Shown here: in pieces, positions 8,492 to 18,120 of the stretch
Numbering within the stretch: position 1 is the stretch's first letter
How the letters are laid out: each line of letters starts with the position of its first letter
Assembly: GCA_003427395.1 (NCBI GenBank)
Contig: BFEA01000086.1
Coordinates: 1,854,515-1,882,641 of the forward strand
Origin: Chara braunii
Lineage: Eukaryota > Streptophyta > Charophyceae > Charales > Characeae
Length of the DNA stretch: 28,127 bases
Direction: 5' to 3'
The notes under the pieces: generated by a model
Told to the model about the DNA's origin: nothing
Databases searched by the model: none
Seen by the model: only the letters and a program-made list of their open reading frames with translations
Position numbers and translations under genes: made by a program

Positions 8492-10354
8492 CTATTCTAT
8501 CATTCTGTGTTGCGCCTTCCTGAGGTTTTCAACAACAGTTGCTAGTTCTTTCTCGTGTTGTACTGCGAACTCCCTGGTACCAGGCGGTAACCTGTGAATC
8601 TGATCCCGGTTCAGTCCTTCGAACGGTCTGCGTGGTCTAAAGAACTTGTGCAGCTCATTGGGAGTGCGACAGGTGGATAGATGTACGATGTTATTGTATG
8701 CACTAGCTACCTTAGGCAACATCTCATCCCAGTTGATCTGGTCAGGTCTAATGAACATGCGCAAAACTTGCTGCAGGATCTTGTTCAGTTGTTCTGTCTG
8801 ACCGTTGGTCTCTGGATGACGGCCAGATGACATTAACAACTTTGATCCGTAGACTCTCATGAGTTCTTGCCAGTTCTGGCTGGTGAAACGAGTATCTCTA
8901 TCGCTAACTATGGATAATGGGACTCCGTTCTCACTAACCCAATGATCAAAGAAATTCTGAATAACTAGTTCTGTGCGTGCCTCTGCAGGCAAAGGAACAA
9001 AAACAGGGTCAACTATGACCATGACTTGGCTCTTACCATGTCTACTCTTGACCTGAGTCTCCATGAAGTCTATGGACACTGAGTCTCCTGGCTGATCAGG
9101 AATGGGCAAAGGTTTGAGAAGACCTAGAGGGGCATGCGTAGAAGTTTTTTTCCTCTGGCACACTTTACAACTGCGAACATACTCTATGCAGTCATCTTTC
9201 ATCCCTGGCCAGGTGTACGCACGCATCAGATTGGCTAATGTCTTTTTCCAACCAAAGTGTCCCTCGGTGTCATGGCATTCCCCTAGGATCAGACTGCGGA
9301 TTTCCTCACTGTTGGGAACGCATAGACGGTCGAATACATCCGTCTTCTCAAACAACAATCCTTTTGTAGTGCGGTAGTGTGGCTCGGTCTCTGGGGCCTC
9401 CTTAACTCTCTTGAGGAGGTCACTATAGATAGGGTCCTGCACATACACTTGCCTCACTTTCTCTTGCAGGTCTCTCCCTATATCCAGATAGTGTACTATG
9501 GCTCCAAAGTAGTCTGATCTCCAACTCAGAGCATCCGCAACTACGTTGTACTTGCCCTTTACTGACTTGAGCTCAAAGTCATACTGGTCTATCTCCGCGG
9601 CCCACCTAGTTAGCTTAGGTGTCATCTTGGCCTGAGTCTTTAACCATCTAAGCGTCTCATGGTCAGAATACACTTTGAAGTGCCTCCCAAGCAGGTAATG
9701 CTTCCAATGCTCTAAGGCCTGCCTGAGAGCGTAGAGTTCTCTCTCATACGTCGAGGTGGCTACTTTCTCTGAAGGCATCCTCGCGGACATGAACTCTACG
9801 GGTCTATAGCCATTGCCGTCATCCTGCTGTAACACGGCGCCTATACCGTACTGACTTGCGTTCGTGGTGACGACAAATGGCAAAGACGGATCAGCTACTT
9901 TGAGGACAGGGTACTCTATTAATGCGCGCTTTAACTTCTTTAGCGCAGGCGTACAGTCTTTGTCCCATTGCCAGATTGCCTCTTTTTTAAGCAACCTGCG
10001 CAAGGGGGCGGCGATAGTAGAAAAGTTCCTCACAAACTTTCTACAGTAATTAGCTTGGCCTAAGAACGACCGCAACTCTGTCAATGTGCGGGGCGTCGAC
10101 CAGTCTCTAATTGCCGCTATCTTGCTGTCCTCAGGTTTAATCCCATCTCCGTCTAATACGTGGCCCAAGTACAAAACTTGTGTCTTGGTCCACTCGCACT
10201 TCTTTGCGTTGATCTTGAAGTTTGACTCTCTCAACTTCTCTAAGACCTGCCTCAGATGACCCTGATGCTCCTGGAGGGTCTTGCTGAAAACTAAAATGTC
10301 ATCTAAATAAACTACTACGAACTTGTCTAACCACGGTCTAAACAGATCGTTCAT
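8492..10354 (-). pseudogene. pol: pol: RT C-terminal half, RNase H, integrase (open fragment)
   Basis: 620 open codons. It starts inside reverse transcriptase; the catalytic YLDD is within the first 25 residues, followed by the thumb (GHVLDGDGIKP). RNase H spans about residues 155-285: the acidic residue expected in TDAS is Asn (TNASQYGIGAVL), while ELYALR and SDHETL keep the other acidic positions. Integrase follows: an HHCC-type zinc finger (HDTEGH ... CKVCQ, about residues 360-405), then the DDE core with SIDFM, VSDRDTRF and HPETNGQTE. A few residues are missing after VMVIVD compared with relatives. The fragment lacks the RT N-terminus and ends at a TAG, so it is a remnant despite its length. 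Confidence 0.9.
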
Positions 10355-10821
10355 ACATCCTGAAACGTCGCTGGCGCGTTAGTCAGTCCAAAGGGCATCA
10401 CTATAAACTCATAGTGCCCATACCTAGTCCGGAACACAGTCTTGTACTGGTCTATCTGATGATAACCGGACTTTAGATTTATCTTAGAGAAATACTTGCA
10501 ACCCTACACTCGATCTAGAAGATCGTTTATCCTGGGCAGCGGTTCAACATTCTTCACAGTAATCGCATTCAAACCTCTATAGTCTATACACATACGAAGC
10601 TCTCCTTCCTTCTTGGGGACAAACAGGACTAGTGCTCCAAAAGGAGACGAACTGGGCCTGATCCAACCCTTCTCGAGGAGCGTGTCTAACTGCTTGCGTA
10701 GCTCCTCTAACTCTCTAGGGGACATCCTGTAAACTGCTCCCTTAGGAGTTCTACTGCCAGGCTCTATCTCTATCCTGTGCTGGATGGGTCGCGACACTAC
10801 TCCTGTCGACGACTCAGTCAA
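10355..10821 (-). pseudogene. pol: pol: reverse transcriptase N-terminal part (broken)
   Basis: Codons from about 10821 to 10504 give the RT fingers/palm start: [46 protein letters not shown] and [10 protein letters not shown] are standard Ty3/gypsy patterns. A TAG at 10501-10503 stands where relatives usually have Gln (DRV[13 protein letters not shown]). The frame then continues with LKSGYHQI and [13 protein letters not shown], ending at a frameshift near 10355 that separates it from the YLDD-containing fragment. Another frame change near 10855 separates it from protease. Confidence 0.88.
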
Positions 10822-11409
10822 ATCTTTGAACTCTTCCAGCAGCTTGGCATAGTTGGATCTGTGGAAGTCACCTCTTCCTTAGCCTCAGTGACTGGTCTAA
10901 CATAAACTACAAAGACCTGGTCCTCTAACTGCTCCTTTCTCACTAGTCGCGCGAACACGGGAGCACTGAGACAACAATCTGCCAAGGTGTTATCTACACC
11001 TCACACATGAAACAGGCGGGCAGTCTTGACCTCGCCTGACGGACTAGGAAGCCTACACTCATGCTCTCTCAAGTGGAGTGTGGCCCCTGCTGCCTCTCCC
11101 CAATCCATTCCTAAGACCATGTCAAAAGGAAGGTCATCCTGTACGAGGAGAGTCAGGGAATGGAGAACTTTCTCCACCTTCCCATCTTTCTCTAGGCGGA
11201 AGTACGCCTGGACTCCCTCTACGCCGTCCTCAACTCGCATTGTGCGATTGTCTGCGAGGACACTGACTATAGGGTCTGCCAACTTTTGGACTTTTAATCC
11301 TAGCCTCAGCTTCTTCAGCGCCCTACGGCTAATATAGCTGCGGGTGGCCCCTGAGTGTATAAGAGCCCCTACTCTACTTCTAAACACCTCTACATCGACT
11401 AAGATTAGT
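10822..11409 (-). pseudogene. Retropepsin-type aspartic protease (broken, active-site Asp lost)
   Basis: The frame 11001-11387 reads ...VGALIHSGATRSYISRRAL..., a retropepsin active site in which the catalytic Asp of D-S-G-A is His. VLGMDWGEAAGATL further on is the usual C-terminal pattern of the domain. Retropepsins cut the Gag-Pol polyprotein. A TAA at about 11407-11409 interrupts the frame just upstream and a TGA at 10998-11000 follows FHV. Between 11000 and 10822 runs the linker to RT (LSAPVFARLVRK...), which changes frame near 10855. The Asp-to-His change alone should abolish cleavage. Confidence 0.82.
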
Positions 11410-11699
11410 TATCCCTTGCTCTCCTTCCTCATTTTGGCCCAGGCAGGCATCCTCTCCTTCAGTTCTTCTGCCACACCTGTGAGGGACGTGCCTAGAGAGA
11501 CGCTAACACAAGCAGTCTCTGGACAGCTACCTAGGCACGGGCCTGCAACCTCTGCCATAGGCTCATGTGGTTTGGGAGTTTCTTGTGTGCGCGCGCTCGC
11601 TTCCCCACATGGCCTTGAAGTAGAGGCAGTTGCGACCCCTACTTGCGGCTGCCTTTTGACTGCTGAGCAGCCCATCGGGCATGTCTGTACTGCGGACAA
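11410..11699 (-). pseudogene. gag-pol linker segment, open frame
   Basis: About 96 codons in the protease frame, overlapping the end of the gag frame by about 60 bp in another frame. The translation is Ser/Thr/Ala/Pro-rich with no domain I recognise. The overlap could mean that pol was expressed by frameshifting, but the region is too damaged to decide. Confidence 0.5.
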
Positions 11700-13579
11700 A
11701 ATTTAATTACGTGGGCCGGGTCACCACAAAACACGCACTGACCCAAGTTCACGCGTTCCTGCCATACGCGTTGGTCCAAGCCCAAGTCTTCCCAGGGCCT
11801 GCCTTGTGGCAAGCCTGGGTGCCATCCTCCTTGAGGTGGTCTTCCACCTCGTCGCTGTGGGGACCGACAAAAACCTTGACGATTTGGCGGGGGACCCTGA
11901 CCCCTACCTCCCACTTGGCGGTTCCCTTGTCCGCCAACCCCCTGTGCGCCCGGTTCTCGGCCTCCCATGGCCTGGCCCCTTTGGCCCTGGCCTCCTCCTC
12001 TACTTTGCGGCCTCCCTCCAACCGCGACAACAGCATAGGACCTCCCCTGCCCCACACTACTGTCCTCCTCCTCAAGGCCCCATTCGATCTGACTGTATGG
12101 GACCTCATCTGTACCACCTTCCTCTAAAGTAAGGATCATATGATCCTTGGCCCTCACTTGGCCTGAGATGGTATGGCCTTTCCACTTCTTCCCCTTGTCT
12201 AAGTCCTTATGCCAAAAAGTGGTAACTGGCATGGACTTGGCCTCAAACAGCACCACCTCCCTACTAAGCGCATCGTACGTCATGGTGGGCTGTTGGGATT
12301 TGTCAAAGAAGTGCCCACGCAGGGGCTCTGGCATGGCACGATAAAATAGCTGGACCAATTGGGACTCAGTCACCCCATGGTCCGGGACGACCATCAGGTC
12401 GTCCATTACTGCCTTGAGTGCCTTGGCACTCCTCCACTGCCGTGAGTGGATAGTTTGCGAAGATCAGCGAATCGCTCCCTAAGGAGCGAAGAATTGAGGG
12501 AGAGGGGTAACCTTGGAATAGGCGACCATGTTGTTTTCACAACCGGCCGCGTGCGAGAGGGACCTAGCAAAACTAGCCGCTTCGTCCTTGAGGGCTTGGA
12601 AGGCCACCAGGACCTTATCGTCCTGTACGATGTGTTGTAAGCAAACGTAGTTGTTTACGCTAGCCTCCCAGTTATCGAAGTTCTCGTCAGATTTCCCACC
12701 ATGAGCATCGGGGAACTTAAGTTTGACTGGTTCTTTGCGAGGTTTGGCCTCGCCCTCAGCAGCGGCTACTACTTTGGCGCCCTCAATGGCACCCTCACAG
12801 AACTTCCCCACGTTGTCTTTCAACCGTCTGACTTCCCCTCCAACGTGGGCAACCATCTCGCGCGCAAAATCCCGAAAACCGGACCGCATAGCCTTCAGGG
12901 CTACCTCTTGTGCTCTATTGGCTTGGCGTTCTTCCATCCAAGTTGCGCTCAACACCTCCAGGTACCCCAACACCTTATCCCATTTGGCCTTGTCGTCGGC
13001 CTGAGCCTCCACCTCCTGCCTACGATCCTTCATCTTCGCCACCTCTGCGGTCAACCTGTTAACCTCATCCCTCCTCTTCTTTTCCCTCTTCATTCTCAAC
13101 TTCCACTCCAACTTTTTCTCCTCCTCTCTTTCTTGTCTTTCCAGGGGGTCGTCCATTGCTGCTAGCTCCTGGGCTAACGTATCCCTCTCATCCTAGGGCA
13201 CATAGAACTCTGCCTCCTCATCCTCTCCCAGCGATAAATTAGCTATCCACTCGCTAATCTTCTTCTCCATCTCTGCGTCTTCATCCCTCTTCGTGCCACT
13301 ACTCCCCTCTCTACTTTCAATACGCATTCTCTCTTTTTCTTCTTCTGCTGTTGCTTCCTCTTCGGCAGCCTTTCTCCTCTCTTCCTCCTCCTGCTGAACT
13401 CTCTTCATCTCCTCCTCCAGTTTCTTCATCTTCGCCGCCTACTCCTCTGCGATAGTCTTTAACTTCGCCTGTTTCAGGAGCTCTTTCCTCTCCTTGTTTT
13501 CTCTCACTGAGGCAGCCATCTTCTCTTGTTGCTCCTGGGTGTAGGGGCTAGTGCTCTTCCCGCTACGCAAGTCCACCAT
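11639..13579 (-). pseudogene. gag: gag: capsid and nucleocapsid (broken)
   Basis: Starts with ATG at 13579 (MVDLRSGKSTSPYTQ...). The N-terminal third is Glu/Lys/Arg-rich and likely coiled coil. In-frame TAG codons interrupt it near 13442, 13193 and 12481. The capsid-like part includes KLKFPDAHGGKSDENFDNWEA and, after a region with frame slips between 12480 and 12440, VMDDLMVVPDHGVTESQLVQLF-type sequence of Ty3/gypsy gag. The C-terminal part is Gly/Arg/Gln-rich and holds one CCHC zinc knuckle, CVFCGDPAHVIKFC, near 11700. It ends with TAG at about 11639. The four pieces from 13579, 13429, 13156 and 12406 are all in one reading frame, which shows they were once a single gene of about 640 codons. 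Confidence 0.88.
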
Positions 13580-14172
13580 GGTGATAGGTGCACAATCAGA
13601 ACGATTCCACTCCTCACCACTTAGACTCTAACCCCTGACTGACAAACTTACAGACTCAATCTAAGACTCACAGAATCCGGACAAAGATCCTGCTAACTAG
13701 GGTCTCTAGCCTGAACCTAACTATGGCTGTCACTACTAGACCTGTTGCTGATCAGGAGGCATTAAAGGAGATCCCCCGTAACTCCTCAGGAATTATTTAA
13801 TGTTGTAGACAGGACAACGCGATCAGCAGGTCTCTCAACACTTAGACGGCCTATTGCACAGCCCACAGCTCGGATTTTGGGCCTACCGTGCCACACCGAG
13901 CAGCCCGCCGGTCAGTACCGGTCCTTGGGAGGGTTCGTGTCCTCCGGGACAGTCGAGTCGTCAGACACAGTCTTTAGCCCTACTCAGCCCGTGTGGGTTT
14001 GGTCAACAAGGCCCTATCCTTCATCCAGAGAGTACTATCACCTAGACAGAAGAGACTCGATGCAGAAAGAAGAGACAAGCAGACTGGACTCAACAAGTAC
14101 CACAGGGTGTGTGCACATCCATAGGGCGAGGGGTAGGCTGAAGGCTTGGCGAGATTTTACCGGCTCCAGCTT

Positions 14173-14280
14173 GGTCAAAGTCTTGGTCAACGCCGGTCAA
14201 CGCTGCGGTCAACTCCCGGTCAACCCCTGGTCAACTCCGGTCAACGCTGGTCAACACCTCAGGTCAACTCTCCCGGTCAA
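14173..14280 (-). repeat. Array of ten TTGACC hexamers at 10-13 bp spacing
   Basis: On the plus strand GGTCAA occurs at 14173, 14185, 14195, 14207, 14218, 14229, 14239, 14249, 14262 and 14275, with a degenerate GGTCAG at 14287. On the transcribed minus strand these read TTGACC, the core of the plant W box bound by WRKY factors. The spacing is close to one helical turn. It may be only a degenerate ~11-bp minisatellite. Confidence 0.85.
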
Positions 14281-14340
14281 CCCTTCGGTCAGCTTTGGCT
14301 GCCGGCTTCTCTTTCCCTCACCAACCTTCTTCTTCCCTTC

Positions 14341-14657
14341 NNNNNNNNNNNNNNNNNNNNNNNNNNNNNNNNNNNNNNNNNNNNNNNNNNNNNNNNNNNN
14401 NNNNNNNNNNNNNNNNNNNNNNNNNNNNNNNNNNNNNNNNNNNNNNNNNNNNNNNNNNNNNNNNNNNNNNNNNNNNNNNNNNNNNNNNNNNNNNNNNNNN
14501 NNNNNNNNNNNNNNNNNNNNNNNNNNNNNNNNNNNNNNNNNNNNNNNNNNNNNNNNNNNNNNNNNNNNNNNNNNNNNNNNNNNNNNNNNNNNNNNNNNNN
14601 NNNNNNNNNNNNNNNNNNNNNNNNNNNNNNNNNNNNNNNNNNNNNNNNNNNNNNNNN
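14341..14657. other. Assembly gap (317 N)
   Basis: Uninterrupted Ns within the leader of the gypsy element. Open frames drawn across it have no meaning. Confidence 0.99.
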
Positions 14658-14807
14658 TCTTCTTCTTCGTTGTGGTCTTCTCTGCAGATGCGCGGCGGCT
14701 TCTCCAACCTTCCGGTCCGCTATGGCGGACTATGACTCTCGGCGGCCTCCTCTGCTATGGCGCATCAGGCCCTGCACACGACGGCGCGCATGGACTAGCG
14801 GGTACCA

Positions 14808-14819
14808 GCTCCGATACCA
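14808..14819 (-). promoter_or_regulatory. Primer-binding site, initiator tRNA-Met type
   Basis: On the minus strand TGGTATCGGAGC follows the 5' LTR after one base. Plant initiator tRNA-Met pairs with TGGTATCAGAGC, so 11 of 12 bases fit. Confidence 0.85.
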
Positions 14820-14820
14820 A

Positions 14821-15634
14821 TGCAATCAGACTTGTTCTCATTCACACTTTTCATGCATGTAAACAGTAGCGCAGCAAACTGGCGACATGCGCCCACTCAA
14901 CACTCAGAGACATGGCATCCAGATACGAGTTCACTTTCAATTGGCTATGGCGACTCAGCGCCCAAACAACTCACTGTTCACATACACCGGATCACCCTGG
15001 ATATCCTACACGCGACTCTCTGAACTCACACACACACACACACTCGCTACACACTAACTCTAGCTATGGCGGCTATGGCCGTAACTACCCTATCGCTATG
15101 CTACGCTCCTTCTCTCTCGCCCACTTCAGCTCCAGGCTCTCTGCAGACCTCCTTACGCAGGAATGAATGAATGTCTGGGCGCTGCCTCTCGATTTATACT
15201 TCTGAAACTCGTTGGTCTGCCCTTTGCCATCCGCCCATGGTGCTCACAGTCCCTTGTGGTACTTGCTGGACCGGACTGGGACTGACTGGACCTTACAGCT
15301 GACTGAGTGGGGACTCACTGCCAACCTACCACCGTCGTACTGCAATCGCACTGCAGTTTAGTCCACCACTTGACTCACCACTTGCCCACTTGCCGACCTT
15401 CCAGAAGGCTACAGCTAGGACTTCTAGACTTCACTAAGACTTCTATTCGATAGACCTACAGATCGAACCCCTGCTACCTACGGACCTATGACAGCCTATC
15501 AACTGTTTACGAATACACAGGTCACAGGTTCAACTCTCGGGGTCTACACAGGTACTGTACACAGGTGGGGCAAGGTCTAGGGATCGAACCCTGGGATCTG
15601 CGTCTGCTACTGCAAAGAGGTGAAAACCGTTTCA
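14821..15634 (-). repeat. 5' LTR of the gypsy element
   Basis: 814 bp; on the plus strand it runs from TGCAATCAG to CCGTTTCA. Direct repeat of 7116-7958. It adjoins the primer site on its left, which fixes the minus orientation of the element. Confidence 0.92.
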
Positions 15635-15638
15635 AAGG
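15635..15638. repeat. Target-site duplication, right (AAGG)
   Basis: AAGG directly after the LTR end, matching 7112-7115. Confidence 0.55.
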
Positions 15639-15865
15639 GAACGAGAGAGAAAAAAAACAAAAACAACAGTCATTGACTGCTATTCAAATAATGGTGAAAG
15701 GGTGAGACTGAAAGAGAGCGGGAAGATGGGAGATGGAGAGGAATCTCAAGAACAGAAGAGGCCAATGAATGATGGTAAAAAGCACACAACACCTGGTTCA
15801 AGACTTAGTGTTGTTTTTTTTTCTTCTTTTTTTTTTTTCCTTTTTTTTTGTACAGACCAACAGGC
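15639..15865. other. Spacer with T-rich tract, no gene
   Basis: Holds purine-rich sequence (15640-15730) and an interrupted T run at about 15813-15850. No coding signal. Confidence 0.5.
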
Positions 15866-16130
15866 CTAGCTCATTTGATACACCCATTAACTGTTGAAAT
15901 TACAGACCCAAGTTAGAATCCAGATACCTTCTTCCCCCGAACACAATGCACCCTCATTTTGACTGAATCGGACCGCACACATACCTTGTATAAGTTCATT
16001 TCAGGGTGCGTTATGCTCGGGTGAAGACGGTAGTCAGGTGAAAAGCATAAACAATATTAAAATTTTAAAATCATTCTGAATTACCTGGAGGCCGGTCAAT
16101 TCAAATGATGATATCTCAAGGCCGACGGCC
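15866..16130 (+). repeat. Diverged fragment of the first LTR family
   Basis: Begins with CCTAGCTCA...TACACCCATTAACTGTTGAAATTACAGACC, clearly related to the tRNA-like module at 533-590, and later has GGCCGGTCAA...ATGATATCTCAAGGCCG, matching the LTR block near 628-660 in the same order. An insertion of about 100 bp separates the two matches. It is much older than the copies at 484 and 5035. Confidence 0.55.
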
Positions 16131-16400
16131 TTTTCTTAGAGGGAAAACAAGAGAAAAAAAGAGAAAAAGTCTTTGGAACAGATGAAACTTCTAACGAACC
16201 TGGTCCAACAGCAAGAACAGTTTTTGATCCAGCAGCAACCTGGCACACAACCAATACGCTTGATTGTTACTAACAGGAAGACTCAAACCCGCATGCGACT
16301 AAAAAACAGGGAAAATATATAACAATTGGTAAAGGATCCACCACATGAAATGCCACATGATAAAAAAAAAGGACAACAGAAATTCAAAATAGAAGTTGCA
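16131..16400. other. A-rich spacer, no gene
   Basis: A-rich on the plus strand, with a B-box-like GACTCAAACCCGC near 16283. Nothing else recognised. Confidence 0.4.
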
Positions 16401-16455
16401 GTGTGGCTGAATACCAGCTCTTCATAAACAGGTTACGCGTTCAAACCATGACGGC
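16401..16455 (+). mobile_element. tRNA-like SINE fragment next to U6
   Basis: GTGGCTGAATACCAG and GCGTTCAAACC have A-box/B-box character; the CATAAACAG between them also occurs in the fragment at 6985-7055. It ends about 10 bases before the U6-like sequence. Too short for certainty. Confidence 0.3.
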
Positions 16456-16465
16456 GATAGTAATT

Positions 16466-16562
16466 GTCCGTTGGGAACATCCGTTAAAATTGGAACGATA
16501 CAGACAAGATTCGCATGGCCCCTTCGCAAGGATGACACACACAAATCGAGAAATGGTCCAAA
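16466..16562 (+). ncRNA. U6 snRNA-like sequence, probable pseudogene
   Basis: U6 pairs with the 5' splice site and U2 in the catalytic core of the spliceosome. From GTCC to GGTCCAA the sequence aligns without gaps to plant U6: AAAATTGGAACGATACAGA, CATGGCCCCT, GCAAGGATGACAC and AAATCGAGAAATGGTCCAA are recognisable. Differences from the plant consensus as I know it include the ACAGAGA box (here ACAGACA) and the AGC catalytic triad (here CGC), plus changes in the 5' stem. Just downstream the sequence is AAGAAAAGG with no T run to stop Pol III, and I see no TATA box at the usual distance upstream. This suggests a retroposed or decayed copy; the RNA identity itself is secure. Confidence 0.88.
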
Positions 16563-17302
16563 GAAAAGGAATTCAATTTATTCAAACAGCGTGCACCCGA
16601 CAGCCATTGTCCTATAGGGTCCATGAATTATCCGCAAAGGCCACAGCTCTGAAATGACCTGCACGATGCAGAATGTACGCACGAATATTCGGGTCCACGT
16701 CGAGTGTGTAAATCTGTGGAGAAGGCTAGACTTGCAGTCGTCTTCCCATAAATGCCATAGACAGGACTTCTATGTTCACACCAGACACAATACTATCATC
16801 CTCTGGGCAGACTGCTTGGTGCTTTTCTTTGATCCAGTGGACAATGATTGCAAAATCAGACACAGTATGGGGGTTGCAATTGTAAGCGAGCAGACATACA
16901 TTAATTGCATAGTGGGCACAGTGGGCTCCCTGTACCACTATAAGATCATTTGATTCTGTAGATTGCGCGGCGGGCAGATCGCACAATAGGGGAAGGTTCA
17001 ATCCGGGCTGGACAATTTCTATCAGTTTCCTCTTGCTGTATTAACTCGTTGCGTTCCAGAGAGAGATCATCTCCAGTCTGGGGCTCCATCAAATGTGCAT
17101 GATTGTCAGTTGGAGCAGGGGAACAGTCAGGGCTACGTGGGTGACATATGGGCGGGTCAGATGCAAGAAGTGGAGGCTGATCAGCAGCATTTGTGCTCAG
17201 AGTGGCTGCTAGTCGTGCAAATGCTGCACAAGTGGCTGCACCTCGTGTTTGGTACACATGCAGGCATGCAGCACTTTAAAAATCATCGCCACATTGTGGC
17301 CA
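16563..17302. other. Spacer with an old dispersed repeat, no gene
   Basis: Short frames on both strands, none recognisable. The part 16805-16955 shares ordered blocks with the minus strand of 6200-6390 and with 17335-17430 (GTTGC.A.TGT...GAGCAGA...TA). I take it as a diverged repeat, not a gene. Confidence 0.4.
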
Positions 17303-18120
17303 TCAGACTCGGTATGTACTATTCCTGCCCAGTGTATTTTGGGAGCGACGACGTCGTTTCCTATGATTGCGAGTGTGGCATCGGAGCAGATCTATAACCC
17401 CCAATGGGGGCATGATGGCCATGCTGTTTGAGTACAAACGAGGCCACTGTCTGGGAGGCGGTGGTGGAGATAGGGAACATTTCTGCCAAAGCGGCGTCTG
17501 CAACAGCTGGTCGTACCATGAATGACTCCACCGACCAGACCGCTGTGGCATACAATCTGACCAGGAATGTGTTGATGATGAAAATGATGATTAGTGGGAA
17601 GCATAAGAGGGGGACGAGGAGGAGGAGATATTGGAGGAGGAAGAAGAGGAGGCTGTTGATGGAGGGGATGATGTAGTAGGAGATGTAGGAGGGGGAGCTG
17701 GTGGTGATCACGCTGGTGGTGACGATTGTAGCGGTGGTGGCCGTGCTGCTGCTGGAGGTACAGTTTCAGCAGCAGCCGCATTGGCAGGATGCAGGCCATC
17801 ATCACCTGCAGCCACTTCGACAGCATTCACATTGCCTGTTACGGCTGGTATGGTTTCCAGCGGAGTTGCAGTATCCACATTAGCAGATGACATTCCAGTA
17901 GACATAGCAGGGGAAGGTGGGCCCGCTGCATTTGGCTGTGTGAAGGGCTGATGCTGGATGTGCACGGAAGAAGTAGCATTCGGCAGCGGGTGAGTTGGCC
18001 AGCGCACCATGCGACGAAACCAGTTCGAAACACGGGAGACATGAGTGGGAAGCTGATGCTGCCGGTCCCGCACATATGTAGTCCAACCTCTGGCCAGGAC
18101 ACTGGGAGGATGGGGCCCCT
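17303..18120 (-). pseudogene. Ser/Pro-rich reading frame with two stops, unknown family
   Basis: One minus-strand frame reads from about 18120 to 17303 with stops only near 17705 (TGA) and 17597 (TAA). It starts with a less repetitive stretch (TTYVRDRQHQLPTHVSRVSNWFRRMVRWP), then becomes Pro/Ala-rich (PPAAARPPPLQ) and Ser/Thr-rich. I do not recognise the family. The plus strand of the same segment is Gly-rich and also largely open, so composition alone may explain the openness. It could be a decayed host exon, part of an unidentified transposon, or chance. Confidence 0.28.

Larger units (their letters stand above)
13580..14807 (-). other. Leader of the gypsy element (with gap)
   Basis: Lies between the primer site and the gag ATG, about 1.2 kb including the N run. 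No open frame worth naming. It carries the TTGACC array (14173-14280). On the plus strand the edges of the gap are pyrimidine-rich (CTTCTTCCCTTC on the left, TCTTCTTCTTCG on the right), so the unassembled part is probably a TTC/GAA-type simple repeat. Confidence 0.7.
7116..15634 (-). mobile_element. Full-length Ty3/gypsy retrotransposon (chromovirus type), inactive
   Basis: About 8.5 kb on the minus strand. In transcription order: 5' LTR 14821-15634, tRNA-Met-type primer site 14808-14819, leader with an assembly gap, gag, protease, reverse transcriptase, RNase H, integrase, chromodomain-like tail, purine-rich tract 7959-7971, 3' LTR 7116-7958. The order RT-RNase H-integrase places it in Ty3/gypsy; the tail after integrase points to chromoviruses. 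The coding region has at least seven in-frame stops and several frameshifts, so no enzyme is made. I count about 19 substitutions plus a few indels between the LTRs by eye, so insertion looks fairly recent. Flanked by AAGG. Confidence 0.93.

Noticed and set aside
11681-12132. Plus-strand and second minus-strand frames over gag
   Set aside because: Shadows of the Gly/Arg-rich gag C-terminus, which has the CCHC knuckle in its own frame.
13877-14869. 330-codon frame and others across the N run
   Set aside because: Ns carry no information; the frames exist only because Ns contain no stops.
16401-16562. Functional tRNA gene next to U6
   Set aside because: A- and B-box-like motifs are present but no cloverleaf with paired acceptor ends can be drawn.
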